Below are positions 8,801 through 17,663 of a DNA stretch of 64,000 bases, one piece after another. Where the stretch lies: positions 124,001 through 188,000 of the forward strand of contig JAGWTA010000002.1 in NCBI GenBank assembly GCA_028869185.1, written 5' to 3'. Numbering within the stretch: the first letter of the stretch is position 1; every line of letters starts with the position of its first letter. Position numbers and translations under genes: made by a program. Under the pieces are notes generated by a model. That model was not told the origin of the DNA and did not search any database. It saw only the letters and a list, made by a program, of their open reading frames with translations. The stretch comes from Hyphomicrobiales bacterium. Its GTDB lineage: Bacteria > Pseudomonadota > Alphaproteobacteria > Rhizobiales > Beijerinckiaceae.

Positions 8801-9567
8801 GCCAGTCCCCCGACAGCGGCGCGGCGCGCGCGAAGGGTTGCGGCGTCGCCCTGCAAAACGTGACGCTCGGCTATGACGGGCACCCGGCGGTCCACCATCT
8901 GAGCGGCGATTTCCCCGCCGGATCGATGACCGCGATTTGCGGCCCCAACGGCGCCGGCAAGTCGACGCTCGCCCGCGCGCTGGCGGGCGCGCTAAAGCCG
9001 ATCGGCGGCGCGATCCTCCGCGAAGGCCTGCCGGCGCGCGCCATCGCCTATCTGCCGCAGGCCGCCGAAATCGACCGAACCTTTCCCATGGATGTTTTCG
9101 ATATGGTCGTTTCGGGCGCCCGCGTCGGCCTGTTCGGCGCGCTTGGCGCCAGGGTGCGCGAAAGCGCTGAACGCGCCCTGGCCGCGGTCGGTTTGCAGGG
9201 TTTCGAACGCCGCCCCATCGGCGCCCTGTCCGGCGGCCAGACGCAGCGCATGCTGTTTGCGCGGCTGATGATGCAGGACGCACGGTTTCTGGTGCTGGAC
9301 GAGCCGTTCGCGGCGGTGGACGAGCGCACGACGGCCGATCTGACCGCGCTGCTTGAACGCTGGCGCGGCGAGGGCCGCACGATCGTCGCCGTGCTGCACG
9401 ACCTTGCCGAAGTGCGCGCGCATTTTCGGCGCACGTTGCTGCTCGCGCGCGAATGCGTCGCCTGGGGCCCGACATCCGACGTGCTGACAGCGGACAATCT
9501 CGCGCGCGCGCGCCGCATGTCCGAGGCGTTCGATGAATCAGCCGCCGCTTGCGAGCGGGCCGCCTGA
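8797..9567 (+). CDS. znuC: Zinc ABC transporter ATP-binding protein ZnuC
   Basis: ATPase of a metal (MZT-type) importer, 256 residues. Walker A GPNGAGKST is at 49-57, the LSGGQ signature at 145-149 and Walker B FLVLDEP at about 165-171, followed by the switch histidine in AVLHDLAEV. The gene overlaps the preceding His-rich gene (ATGA) and the following permease gene (TGATG), so the operon is translationally coupled. Assignment to zinc rather than manganese rests on the Zur-like operator, the His-rich leader protein and the downstream COG0523 gene. Confidence 0.92.
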   Translation: MSQSPDSGAARAKGCGVALQNVTLGYDGHPAVHHLSGDFPAGSMTAICGPNGAGKSTLARALAGALKPIGGAILREGLPARAIAYLPQAAEIDRTFPMDVFDMVVSGARVGLFGALGARVRESAERALAAVGLQGFERRPIGALSGGQTQRMLFARLMMQDARFLVLDEPFAAVDERTTADLTALLERWRGEGRTIVAVLHDLAEVRAHFRRTLLLARECVAWGPTSDVLTADNLARARRMSEAFDESAAACERAA

Positions 9568-10433
9568 TGCACGACCTGTTCATCGCGCCCTTCGCAGATT
9601 TCGCCTTTATGCGCCGCGCGCTGGTAGGCGCCGTTGCGCTCTCGCTGTCGGGCGCGCCGCTCGGCGTTTTTCTGATTTTGCGGCGCATGTCGCTGTCGGG
9701 CGACGCCATGGCGCACGCCATTCTGCCCGGCGCTGCGATCGGCTATCTCGTCGCGGGCCTCTCCCTGCCGGCGATGACGATCGGCGGTCTGGCGGCGGGG
9801 CTCGTGGTCGCCTTTGGCGCGGGTCTTGCCGCGCGCGCGACCTCGTTGCGCGAGGACGCTTCGCTGGCGGCCTTTTATCTCGTCTCGCTGGCGCTCGGCG
9901 TCACGCTCGTATCGCTGCGTGGATCGAATATCGACCTGCTGCATGTCCTGTTCGGCAATGTTCTGGCGCTGGACGATTCCGCGCTCATGCTGCTGTCCGC
10001 CATTGCATCGTTGACCTTGCTGGCGCTGGCGTTGCTCTATCGCCCGCTTGTGCTCGATACGGTCGATCCCGCATTTCTCGCCACGACGACGCGCGCCGGC
10101 AGCGCCACGCAAATCGCCTTTCTCGGCGTGCTGGTTCTGAACCTCGTCGCTGGATTTCACGCGCTCGGCACATTGATGTCGGTGGGCCTGATGATGCTGC
10201 CGGCCGCCAGCGCGCGCCTGTGGGCGCGCCGGCTGGAGACGACGCTCGCGCTGGCTGCGCTCTTTGCGGTTCTGGCCGCTTATATCGGTCTTGTCGCGTC
10301 CTATCGGCTGGCGACGCCGTCTGGCCCCAGCATCGTCCTTGCGGCTGGCGCCATTTATTTTCTCTCGCTGATTTTCGGCGCGAGCGGCGGCGCCTTGCGC
10401 CATTTTGCGCCGCGCCGGCATCTGGAGGCGTGA
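9567..10433 (+). CDS. znuB: Zinc ABC transporter permease ZnuB
   Basis: Inner-membrane permease of the ABC-3 family, 288 residues with about eight hydrophobic segments. The ATG at 9567 overlaps the znuC stop (TGATG) and is preferred to the TTG at 9549. Family hallmarks include LRRMSLSGDAMAHAILPG early on and the GTLMSVGLMMLPAASA stretch in the second half. It overlaps znuA in the same way at 10431-10435, so the four genes from 8576 are a single coupled unit. Confidence 0.92.
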   Translation: MHDLFIAPFADFAFMRRALVGAVALSLSGAPLGVFLILRRMSLSGDAMAHAILPGAAIGYLVAGLSLPAMTIGGLAAGLVVAFGAGLAARATSLREDASLAAFYLVSLALGVTLVSLRGSNIDLLHVLFGNVLALDDSALMLLSAIASLTLLALALLYRPLVLDTVDPAFLATTTRAGSATQIAFLGVLVLNLVAGFHALGTLMSVGLMMLPAASARLWARRLETTLALAALFAVLAAYIGLVASYRLATPSGPSIVLAAGAIYFLSLIFGASGGALRHFAPRRHLEA

Positions 10434-11326
10434 TGACGTTTCTGCTCGACCGCCGTGCAGCGCTCGCGATGTTGACGACGGTGGGCGCCGCCGCAATGGC
10501 GGCTCCTGTGCGCGCCGAGCCCACGCTGCCGGTCGTTGCGACATTCTCCATTCTTGCCGACTTCGTGCGCGTGCTCGGCGGATCGCGCGTTGCCGTCCGC
10601 TCGCTCGTCGGCCCCAACGGCGACCCTCATGTCTACGACCCCTCGCCTGCCGACGCGCAGGCGGTGAAAGGCGCTTCGCTGCTCGTCGAGAACGGCCTCG
10701 GCCTCGAAGGCTGGATGGCGCGTCTTGCCGCCTCCGCGCACAGCGCCGCGCGCGTCGTGATCGCGAGCCAGGGCGTCGCAAAGCTGACAGCCGAAGGCGG
10801 CAAGCTCGATCCGCACGCATGGCAATCGGTCGCCAACGCAGCGCTCTACGCCGCCAATATCCGCGACGGCCTGATCGGGGCCGACGCGGCCGGCCGCACA
10901 ACCTATGAAGAAAACGCCGCGCGCTATCGCGCCGAACTCGACGCGCTGGACGCAGAGGTGCGCGCGGCCATGGCGAAAATTCCGCCGGAGCGCCGGCGCA
11001 TCGTGACGACGCATGACGCCTTCGCCTACTTCGGCGCGGCCTATGGTCTGGAATTGATCGCGCCGGCCGGCGTTTCGACGGAAGGCGAAATCTCCGCGCG
11101 CGATCTTGGCGCCATCATCGCGCAAATCCGCGCCGGGCATATTCCCGCCGTCTTTCTGGAAAATATGTCCGACCCGCGCATCGCCGAACAAATCGCCCGC
11201 GAAACCGGCGCTAAAATCGGCGGCGTGCTGTACACCGACGCCCTCTCGCCGCCGGACGGTCCGGCGCCCACTTACATCGCCATGATGCGCCACAATATAA
11301 TGGAACTGACCAAGGCCCTGGCCTGA
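10433..11326 (+). CDS. znuA: Zinc ABC transporter substrate-binding protein ZnuA
   Basis: Periplasmic metal receptor (cluster A-I), 297 residues with a signal sequence ending near residue 28 (APVRA). The four expected metal ligands can be placed: H66 (GDPHVYD), H128 (LDPHAW), H194 (THDAF) and D269 (LYTDAL). The stretch between the first two ligands has no His/Asp-rich loop, which many zinc-specific ZnuA proteins carry; that kind of sequence appears instead in the separate small protein at the head of the operon. Manganese specificity cannot be excluded from the ligands alone, but the surroundings point to zinc. Confidence 0.92.
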   Translation: MTFLLDRRAALAMLTTVGAAAMAAPVRAEPTLPVVATFSILADFVRVLGGSRVAVRSLVGPNGDPHVYDPSPADAQAVKGASLLVENGLGLEGWMARLAASAHSAARVVIASQGVAKLTAEGGKLDPHAWQSVANAALYAANIRDGLIGADAAGRTTYEENAARYRAELDALDAEVRAAMAKIPPERRRIVTTHDAFAYFGAAYGLELIAPAGVSTEGEISARDLGAIIAQIRAGHIPAVFLENMSDPRIAEQIARETGAKIGGVLYTDALSPPDGPAPTYIAMMRHNIMELTKALA

Positions 11327-11337
11327 AAGCATTCAAA

Positions 11338-11670
11338 ATGAAACTGCCGCAAACGCCTTTCACGACCACAGACTGGGCGAGCATCCCGAAAACCGAGCAC
11401 AAGGGCGAAACGGGCGCGGCCTATTGGCGCACGCTCCATTTCGGCGACATGCGCGTGCGCATGGTGGAATACACGCCCAATTATCTGGCCGACCATTGGT
11501 GCGACCGGGGCCATGTGTTGCTGGTTCTGGAAGGCGAACTCGAAACAGAATTGAAAGATGGGCGCCATTTCAGACTGACCGCAGGCCAGAGCTATCAGGT
11601 TTCAGATTTCGGCGACGCCGCGCATCGTTCGGCGACCCGATCAGGCGCAAAACTTTTCATCGTCGACTGA
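11338..11670 (+). CDS. DHCW-motif cupin-fold protein
   Basis: A 110-residue single-domain cupin. The characteristic segment is ADHWCDRGHVLLVLEGELE, with His and Cys residues placed as in the family called 'DHCW motif cupin fold protein', and a second cupin strand pair around GQSYQVSDFGDAAHRS. Such residues could bind a metal. The start is 12 bases after znuA and 20 bases before the COG0523 gene, so it belongs to the zinc operon. No enzymatic function is known to me; a metal-related role is inferred from context only. Confidence 0.8.
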   Translation: MKLPQTPFTTTDWASIPKTEHKGETGAAYWRTLHFGDMRVRMVEYTPNYLADHWCDRGHVLLVLEGELETELKDGRHFRLTAGQSYQVSDFGDAAHRSATRSGAKLFIVD

Positions 11671-11690
11671 CCGCGACGCAGGAGCCATCC

Positions 11691-12767
11691 ATGTCCGATA
11701 AAATCCCCGTCACCGTTCTGACCGGCTATCTCGGCGCCGGAAAAACCACGCTGCTCAACCGCATCCTGTCGGAACCGCACGGCAAGCGATACGCCGTCAT
11801 CGTCAACGAATTCGGCGAAATCGGCATCGACAATGATCTTGTGGTCGGCGCGGACGAAGAAGTGTTCGAGATGAACAATGGCTGCATCTGCTGCACGGTG
11901 CGCGGCGATCTCATCCGCATTCTCGAAGGTCTCATGAAACGCAAGGGCAAGTTCGACGCCATCATCGTCGAGACGACAGGCCTTGCAGATCCGGCGCCTG
12001 TCGCACAGACCTTTTTCGTCGATCAGGACGTGCAGGATTCAGCCCGTCTCGACGCAGTGGTGACGGTCGCGGACGCCAAATGGCTGTCAGCCCGTCTGAA
12101 GGACGCGCCGGAGGCCAAAAGCCAGATCGCCTTCGCCGACGTCATCATCCTCAACAAGACCGATCTCGTCTCGCCGGAAGAATTGCGCGAGGTGGAAGCG
12201 CGCATTCGCGGCATCAACCCCTATGCGAAAATCCACCGCTCGGTGAAGGCCAACGTGCCGCTCGACACGGTGCTCGGCCGCAACGCTTTCGACCTCGATC
12301 GCATTCTCGAAATCGAACCGGCCTTTCTCGAAACGGGCGATCATCACGATCACGATCACGATCATGGCCACGAATGCGGCCCCGGCTGCGGCCACGATCA
12401 TCATCACCACGAACACGGGCATGGTCATGAGCACCATCACGACCACGGCGGCCTGAAGCATTATCATGACGAGGACATGCAATCCCTGTCGATCACCATC
12501 GACGGCGATGTCGACCCCGACAAGTTCCTGCCGTGGGTCAACGACCTCGTTCAGAAGGAAGGCCCGAGCATCCTGCGCTCGAAAGGCATCCTCTCTTTCA
12601 AGAACGAGCCCAAGCGTTTCGTCTTTCAGGGCGTGCACATGATTCTGGACGGCGACCTGCAGCGCGAATGGAAGCCAGGCGAAAAGCGGTTGAGCCGCAT
12701 CGTCTTCATCGGCAAGCACCTCAAGGAGCAGGAAATCCGCGACGGCTTCCTGAAATGCGCGGCCTGA
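11691..12767 (+). CDS. COG0523 (CobW/ZNG1-like) GTP-dependent metallochaperone
   Basis: G3E-family GTPase of 358 residues. The P-loop GYLGAGKTT is at 12-20, the metal-binding CxCC motif at C64-I-C66-C67, ETTGLADP forms the Walker B/switch region and NKTD confers guanine specificity. A long His/Asp loop (about residues 219-262) joins the GTPase to the C-terminal CobW_C domain. The start follows GGAG at 11681-11684. In other bacteria zinc-regulated COG0523 proteins supply zinc to priority enzymes when zinc is scarce; placement behind znuCBA and the Zur-like site fits that use. Cobalamin synthesis is unlikely because no cob genes are near. Confidence 0.9.
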   Translation: MSDKIPVTVLTGYLGAGKTTLLNRILSEPHGKRYAVIVNEFGEIGIDNDLVVGADEEVFEMNNGCICCTVRGDLIRILEGLMKRKGKFDAIIVETTGLADPAPVAQTFFVDQDVQDSARLDAVVTVADAKWLSARLKDAPEAKSQIAFADVIILNKTDLVSPEELREVEARIRGINPYAKIHRSVKANVPLDTVLGRNAFDLDRILEIEPAFLETGDHHDHDHDHGHECGPGCGHDHHHHEHGHGHEHHHDHGGLKHYHDEDMQSLSITIDGDVDPDKFLPWVNDLVQKEGPSILRSKGILSFKNEPKRFVFQGVHMILDGDLQREWKPGEKRLSRIVFIGKHLKEQEIRDGFLKCAA

Positions 12768-12783
12768 ACGCTGGCTTGCAACG

Positions 12784-12814
12784 AAAAAAGAGCCGCAGAT
12801 GCGGCTCTTTTTTT
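12784..12814. terminator. Bidirectional rho-independent terminator
   Basis: The stem GAGCCGC/GCGGCTC with a four-base loop is flanked by an A-run on the left (12784-12789) and a seven-T run on the right. It ends the zinc operon on the plus strand and can end opgD transcription from the minus strand. Confidence 0.9.
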
Positions 12815-12839
12815 GCGCGCCCTGGCAGCGCCCCGTGTT

Positions 12840-14405
12840 TCAGAACGGGTGATACTGGAACAGCCAGCTTTCCGAGATGATCTTGTCGCCGATCTTCAGA
12901 AAGCAGCGCATCTCGACGGGGTCGGCGCCTTCGGCCGTCAGATCGAATTGCGCGCGCCAATGCCCGGGCACATCGTCCGGCACCGCTTCGGTGAAAACGT
13001 AGGAGAACTGGCCGCGCGAGGCCCACAAGGCTGCTTCCGGCTTCACGCCCTTGGGCAGATCAGTCAGCGGTCCACCCATGAATTCGACCATGAATTTGCG
13101 CACGCCTTTCGGCCGCGGCTGGCCGGGAATGCCGCCATTGCCAAGCCGCGTGGCGACGCAACGCGCAAGATCGGTCGGAAACGGCTCATCGGCCTGCCAG
13201 TAGATGCGATAGGACAGATCGACCTGTTTGCCCGGTCCGGTCGGCTCGGCCGGCACCCACATTGCGACGATGTTGTCGTGAATTTCATCGTCGGTCGGAA
13301 TCTCGACGAGTTGTACGGCGCCTTTGCCCCATTGGCCTTTCGGCTCGATCCACACGCTCGGGCGCCGGTCGTAATACACGCCGTCGAGATAATGATCGAA
13401 ATTGCGGTCGCGCTGCAGAAGGCCGAAGCCTTTCGGATTGTTGTCGCCGAAAGCGGACGCCATGACGCGTGGCGGATTGTTCAACGGCCGCCACAAGCGC
13501 TCGCCGCTGCCCGTCCACATCGCAAGCCCGTCTGAATCGTGAATCTCGGGCCGCCAGTCGGCGCCCTCGACCTTGCGCGTTTCGGAGAACCAGTACATCG
13601 ACGTCAGCGGCGCCAGACCGAAGCGCAGGTAATCCTTGCGAAGGAACAGCGAGCAGTCGATGTCCATGTTGACGCCCTTGCCGCGCGTCATCACGAACCG
13701 ATAGGCGCCGGTGAGGCCTGGCCCTTCGAGCAGCGCGTGCAGCGTGACCGTGTCGCCTTCCTCCGGTCCGATCCAGAAATGTGTGAAATCGGGGAATTCC
13801 TCCTCGCGCCCGACCTGCCATGTGTCGAGCGCGACGCCGCGCGCCGAAAGTCCATACTGCCGCAGCGCGCCGATGGCGCGGAAATAAGAAGCGCCCAGAA
13901 ACGCCACCCAGTCGTTCTTGCGCCAGTCGAGTTCGCCGCCCTTGGCTTCCTGAATGCGAATGCCGGCAAAGCCCGCGCCTTTGGGAATTTTGCGCGCAGG
14001 CGAATCCGCCGGCATGTCGAAATAGGCCGGATCGTAAACGATCTCGCGCGCCTGCCCGCCCTCGACCACGCTGACCTGAATGCCTTTGCGGAAAAATTTG
14101 CCGAGGTGGAAGAATGTGATCGGAAAACGCTGCGGCCCTTGCGCATAAACGGCGCTGTCCATATCGAACTTGATCTTGCCCCACTCGTCGTAATTGAGCT
14201 GGCTGACGATATCGGGCGCAGGCTGCGCCGGCGCGCGATAGGGCTGGCCCGCCAACCGCTTTGCTTCGCTTTTCAGCCAGTCGAACGAGAAGGGCATGGC
14301 TGCGCCATATTTCAGCGGCTGCGCCGCTTGCGCCGCCCCACTCGCCAGAGCGCCTGCTCCCGCCGCCGCCGCTTTGAGAATATCGCGGCGATCAATGTTT
14401 GTCAT
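12840..14405 (-). CDS. opgD: Periplasmic glucan biosynthesis protein OpgD/MdoG family
   Basis: Periplasmic protein needed for osmoregulated periplasmic glucan assembly, 521 residues, matching the MdoG family length. The start at 14405 has GGAG eight bases upstream and gives a twin-arginine signal (MTNIDRRDILKAAAAG...), ending near AAQA. OpgD uses the Tat route while OpgG uses Sec, so the Tat signal favours OpgD. Family landmarks include FDWLKSEAKRLA, MTRGKGVNMDIDCSLFLRKD and GRKFMVEFMGG-like text near the C-terminus. No opgH/ndvB glucosyltransferase is in the window. It is 99 bases downstream of gapR. Confidence 0.9.
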   Translation of the reverse strand: MTNIDRRDILKAAAAGAGALASGAAQAAQPLKYGAAMPFSFDWLKSEAKRLAGQPYRAPAQPAPDIVSQLNYDEWGKIKFDMDSAVYAQGPQRFPITFFHLGKFFRKGIQVSVVEGGQAREIVYDPAYFDMPADSPARKIPKGAGFAGIRIQEAKGGELDWRKNDWVAFLGASYFRAIGALRQYGLSARGVALDTWQVGREEEFPDFTHFWIGPEEGDTVTLHALLEGPGLTGAYRFVMTRGKGVNMDIDCSLFLRKDYLRFGLAPLTSMYWFSETRKVEGADWRPEIHDSDGLAMWTGSGERLWRPLNNPPRVMASAFGDNNPKGFGLLQRDRNFDHYLDGVYYDRRPSVWIEPKGQWGKGAVQLVEIPTDDEIHDNIVAMWVPAEPTGPGKQVDLSYRIYWQADEPFPTDLARCVATRLGNGGIPGQPRPKGVRKFMVEFMGGPLTDLPKGVKPEAALWASRGQFSYVFTEAVPDDVPGHWRAQFDLTAEGADPVEMRCFLKIGDKIISESWLFQYHPF

Positions 14406-14504
14406 GACGGTCTCCGGCTGTGATTCGCCTTGCATCGTCACGATTTTGCGCCGCACGCGAGCGCCTCGCAAGCCGCGCGCCCGCGGCCTTGCGCCGCGCG
14501 ACGC

Positions 14505-14747
14505 TCAGCTCATGCCGAGCGCGGAGAGATAGATGTCGAGGATTTCCTCCTCCTCCTTGCGCTTGTGCCGGTCCTGGCGGCGCAACGAGACGATCTTGCG
14601 CATGATCTTGACGTCGTAGCCCGTGCCCTTGGCCTCGGCGTAGACTTCCTTGATGTCCTCTGCGAGCGCGCGCTTTTCTTCCTCAAGCCGCTCGATCCGT
14701 TCGATGAACGCCTTGAGATGGCCAGCGTCGATAGAGCCTGTGTTCAT
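14505..14747 (-). CDS. gapR: GapR family nucleoid-associated protein (DUF2312)
   Basis: A small coiled-coil DNA-binding protein of 80 residues. The conserved core [29 protein letters not shown] and the lysine-rich part that follows are diagnostic of GapR/UPF0335. In Caulobacter GapR binds overtwisted AT-rich DNA and helps the topoisomerases ahead of replication and transcription. The ATG at 14747 is chosen because the family homology begins just after it; an upstream ATG at 14798 would add 17 unconserved residues. GapR is largely limited to alphaproteobacteria and their phages. No phage genes are near, so this is taken as the chromosomal copy. Confidence 0.93.
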   Translation of the reverse strand: MNTGSIDAGHLKAFIERIERLEEEKRALAEDIKEVYAEAKGTGYDVKIMRKIVSLRRQDRHKRKEEEEILDIYLSALGMS

Positions 14748-14839
14748 GAGTGAGACCCGCCGCGAAATGGAAAATGCGAGCGCGGACTTGGAGGCCATCG
14801 CGGCGGGCGGGTCAACCCTGCGGCCCGCAGCAATCCCCG

Positions 14840-15631
14840 CTATTTAAACCCGCCGTCGCGACCGTCGGCGCGCGAGCCGAAAAACCGGCGCTCGCCCAGC
14901 GCAGGGTCGGCCAGCAAGGGCCCGAGCAGACGCGCCAGCCGCTCGGCCCAGGCGGCCTGCCCGGCCTCCTCGCTCACCAGATCCTGCCGGATCTCGACCA
15001 GCGCATGCGCAATGCCCGCCGCCGTGCACAGGTCATACATCGTGTCGCCCTTCAGCGCGCCGTCATAGGGCTCGTTGTCGCCGCAAACGAGTCCGTCCGC
15101 GCGCAAGGCTGCGATCAGCGGCCGCGCCAGCCGGTCGTCGCGGTCCCACAGCACGCCTGCCTGCCAGGGCCGCGCGACATTGCGCCACACCGGCGTGAAT
15201 GTGTGGACCGAAACGACAACGGGAACCGCGCCGGCGGCGGCGACTGCCCGCAGTTCCGCCGCGATCGCCTCGCGATAGGGCCGCCAGAAGCGGGCGATGC
15301 GCGCGTCTGTTTCCGCAGCGTCCACGGTCGCGTTTCCGGGCACGATGGCGCCGTCGGAAATTCGCATCACCAGCGTCGGGTCGTCCGCGCCGCGGTTGGG
15401 ATCGATCAGCAGCCGCGAAAAGGTCGACAGCACAGCCGGGGCGCCCAAAAGGGCGGCAAGACGCCGCGTGACGCCCGCTGCGCCGATGTCATAGGCGATA
15501 TGGCGCGCAAATGCGGCTTGCGGCAGGCCGAGATTCCCATAGGAGGGCGGCGTGGCGCTGCTGGCGTGGTCGCAGATCAGCACGAGCGGCCCGGCTCCGG
15601 CGATGCGTTCGAAAGCGGGAAAATTCTGCAT
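14840..15631 (-). CDS. N-formylglutamate amidohydrolase family protein
   Basis: PF05013-type zinc hydrolase, 263 residues, which in characterised members removes formate from N-formyl-L-glutamate (last step of one histidine-degradation route). Seen motifs are [13 protein letters not shown] near the N-terminus, [24 protein letters not shown] and [10 protein letters not shown], with His and Asp metal and substrate ligands in place. Other hut genes are absent nearby, and stand-alone homologues in Rhizobiales are of unproved substrate, so only the family is claimed. It is divergent from the DUF1036 gene (153 bases between starts). Confidence 0.88.
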   Translation of the reverse strand: MQNFPAFERIAGAGPLVLICDHASSATPPSYGNLGLPQAAFARHIAYDIGAAGVTRRLAALLGAPAVLSTFSRLLIDPNRGADDPTLVMRISDGAIVPGNATVDAAETDARIARFWRPYREAIAAELRAVAAAGAVPVVVSVHTFTPVWRNVARPWQAGVLWDRDDRLARPLIAALRADGLVCGDNEPYDGALKGDTMYDLCTAAGIAHALVEIRQDLVSEEAGQAAWAERLARLLGPLLADPALGERRFFGSRADGRDGGFK

Positions 15632-15784
15632 TGCGCCGCAATGCCGCGTTGCGCGGCCCGGAGCAAGCCGCCCGAACGGCCCATCGACATGAAATTGCAA
15701 AAAACCCGGCCAAATATGGACAAATCCGCCGCGCCATGATTTGCCTGTGCCTCGACATTGCGCCTTCCCCGAACCGTCGTCGAT

Positions 15785-16207
15785 ATGATTCGCAGCATCC
15801 TCCGTCTCGTCCCGCTTGCCGCGCTGCTGATCGCCGCGCCCGCCCGCGCGGATTTTCGCCTGTGCAACAACACAGCCGGCCGCGTCTCGGTCTCGCTTGC
15901 CTACACCGACGGCGACGCCTGGTTTTCGGAAGGCTGGTGGAACCTGAAGCCAAGCGGATGCGAAACGCTGCTGCGCGGCCCGCTCGCGGCCCAGTTCTAT
16001 TATGTTTACGCCATGGACGAGCGCGGCGGCGAATGGAAGGGCAAGGCCTTCATGTGCACGCGCGATCGCGAGTTCAAGATCGAGGGGCGGCAGGACTGCT
16101 ATGTGCGCGGCTACGACCGCACCGGCTTTTTCGAGATCGACACCGGCAAGGATGCGCGTTCGTGGACCGTGCAGCTGACCGATCCAGGCCAGACCGGGAT
16201 GCGATAA
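15785..16207 (+). CDS. Secreted DUF1036 protein
   Basis: A 140-residue exported protein with a Sec signal (MIRSILRLVPLAALLIAAPARA) and a mature domain beginning DFRLCNNTAGRVSVSLAY, the standard opening of DUF1036. Four cysteines in the mature part (C37-, C63-, about C99 and C113-like positions) could make two disulfides. The ATG at 15785 gives a clean signal peptide; a TTG at 15758 is possible but needs nine extra residues. Function of DUF1036 is unknown. It stands 18 bases before the pyruvate kinase gene and may be cotranscribed. Confidence 0.82.
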   Translation: MIRSILRLVPLAALLIAAPARADFRLCNNTAGRVSVSLAYTDGDAWFSEGWWNLKPSGCETLLRGPLAAQFYYVYAMDERGGEWKGKAFMCTRDREFKIEGRQDCYVRGYDRTGFFEIDTGKDARSWTVQLTDPGQTGMR

Positions 16208-16225
16208 CGACAGATAGGAAACCGA

Positions 16226-17653
16226 ATGAGACGTCTGCGCCGCTGTAAAATTCTGGCGACGCTCGGCCCCGCATCGGCCGACAAGAAAACGATCGCCGCG
16301 CTGCACGACGCCGGCGCCGATGTCTTTCGCATCAATATGAGCCATGCCGATCACGCGGGCATGCGCGCGCGCATCGCGATGATCCGCGAGGTCGAGAAGG
16401 AGGCCGGCCGCCCCATCGGCGTGTTGATCGACCTGCAGGGGCCCAAGCTGCGCATCGGCGAATTTGCGAGCGGCCCGGTTGCGCTGGCGCACGGCGCCTT
16501 GTTCACGCTCGACGACGATCCCACGCCCGGCGACGCAACGCGCGTTCATCTGCCGCATCCCGAAATTCTTGCCGCGCTGGAGCCTGGCCATGTCGTGCTG
16601 ATCGACGACGGCAAGGTGCGTCTGCACATTGTCGAAAAGACCGATCGCAAGGCTGTTGCGCGCGTCGATGTCGCCGGCCGCATATCGAACCGTAAGGGCG
16701 TCAGCCTGCCTGACACGGAAATTCCCGTGGCGGCGATGACGGAAAAGGACCGCGCAGATCTCGATGCGGGCCTCGAGGCGGGCGTCGACTGGGTCGCCGT
16801 CTCCTTCGTTCAGCGCCCCGAAGACGTCGCCGAGGTGAAGAAGATCGCGCGCGGCCGAGCGCTCGTTCTGGCGAAGATCGAGAAGCCGCAGGCGATTTCG
16901 CGCCTCGCCGAAATCATCGAGCAATCCGATGCTTTGATGGTTGCGCGCGGCGATCTCGGCGTCGAAATGCCGTTGGAGAAAGTTCCGGGCCTGCAAAAGC
17001 GCATCACGCGCATGACGCGCCGCGTTGGCAAGCCTGTCGTTGTCGCCACGCAGATGCTCGAATCCATGATCGTCTCGCCCGTGCCGACGCGCGCGGAAGT
17101 TTCAGACGTCGCAACCGCCGTGTTTGAAGGCGCGGATGCGGTGATGCTGTCTGCGGAGAGCGCGGCCGGACAATATCCGGTCGAAGCGGTCGCAACGATG
17201 AACCGTATCGCCGAGGAGGTCGAGACCGATTCCGTTTATCGCTCCGTCATCGCCGCCCAACGCGGCGCGGCGCCGGACCCGACAGGCGCGGATGCAATCG
17301 CCGTGGCTGCGCGCGACGTCGCTGAAACGCTCGATCTGAAGGCAATTTGCGCCTGGACCGCCTCGGGCTCTACCGCCTTGCGCATCGCGCGCGAGCGCCC
17401 GGCGCCCCCGATCGTCGCGCTCACGCCCAAGGCCGACACGGCGCGCCGTCTCGCGCTGGTCTGGGGCGTGCATGCGCTCGTGACCAAGGACGCCAGCGAC
17501 GTCGACGACATGGCGCGTCGCGCCTGCAAATTCACGAATCGCGAAGGCTTTTCGAAAGAAGGCGACCGCATCATCGTCGTCGCCGGCGTTCCTTTCGGCA
17601 CACCCGGCGCGACCAACATGATCCGCATCGCCTTCACCGGTCCTGAGAACTAA
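16226..17653 (+). CDS. pyk: Pyruvate kinase
   Basis: Converts phosphoenolpyruvate and ADP to pyruvate and ATP. It is 475 residues with the full TIM barrel: KILATLGPAS at the start, INMSHADH, DLQGPKLRIG, the active-site signature LVLAKIEKPQA (catalytic Lys), VARGDLGVEMP for Mg2+ binding and the VATQMLESM and EGADAVMLSAESAAG stretches. The C-terminal allosteric domain is present. GGA before the ATG provides a modest ribosome site. It converges on nrsF with 10 bases between the stops. Confidence 0.97.
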   Translation: MRRLRRCKILATLGPASADKKTIAALHDAGADVFRINMSHADHAGMRARIAMIREVEKEAGRPIGVLIDLQGPKLRIGEFASGPVALAHGALFTLDDDPTPGDATRVHLPHPEILAALEPGHVVLIDDGKVRLHIVEKTDRKAVARVDVAGRISNRKGVSLPDTEIPVAAMTEKDRADLDAGLEAGVDWVAVSFVQRPEDVAEVKKIARGRALVLAKIEKPQAISRLAEIIEQSDALMVARGDLGVEMPLEKVPGLQKRITRMTRRVGKPVVVATQMLESMIVSPVPTRAEVSDVATAVFEGADAVMLSAESAAGQYPVEAVATMNRIAEEVETDSVYRSVIAAQRGAAPDPTGADAIAVAARDVAETLDLKAICAWTASGSTALRIARERPAPPIVALTPKADTARRLALVWGVHALVTKDASDVDDMARRACKFTNREGFSKEGDRIIVVAGVPFGTPGATNMIRIAFTGPEN

Positions 17654-17663
17654 AAGGGCCGCC

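Noticed and set aside
15632-16996. Upstream extension of the N-formylglutamate amidohydrolase frame to over 700 codons
   Set aside because: Family homology begins at [14 protein letters not shown]; the extra part is antisense to DUF1036 and pyk.
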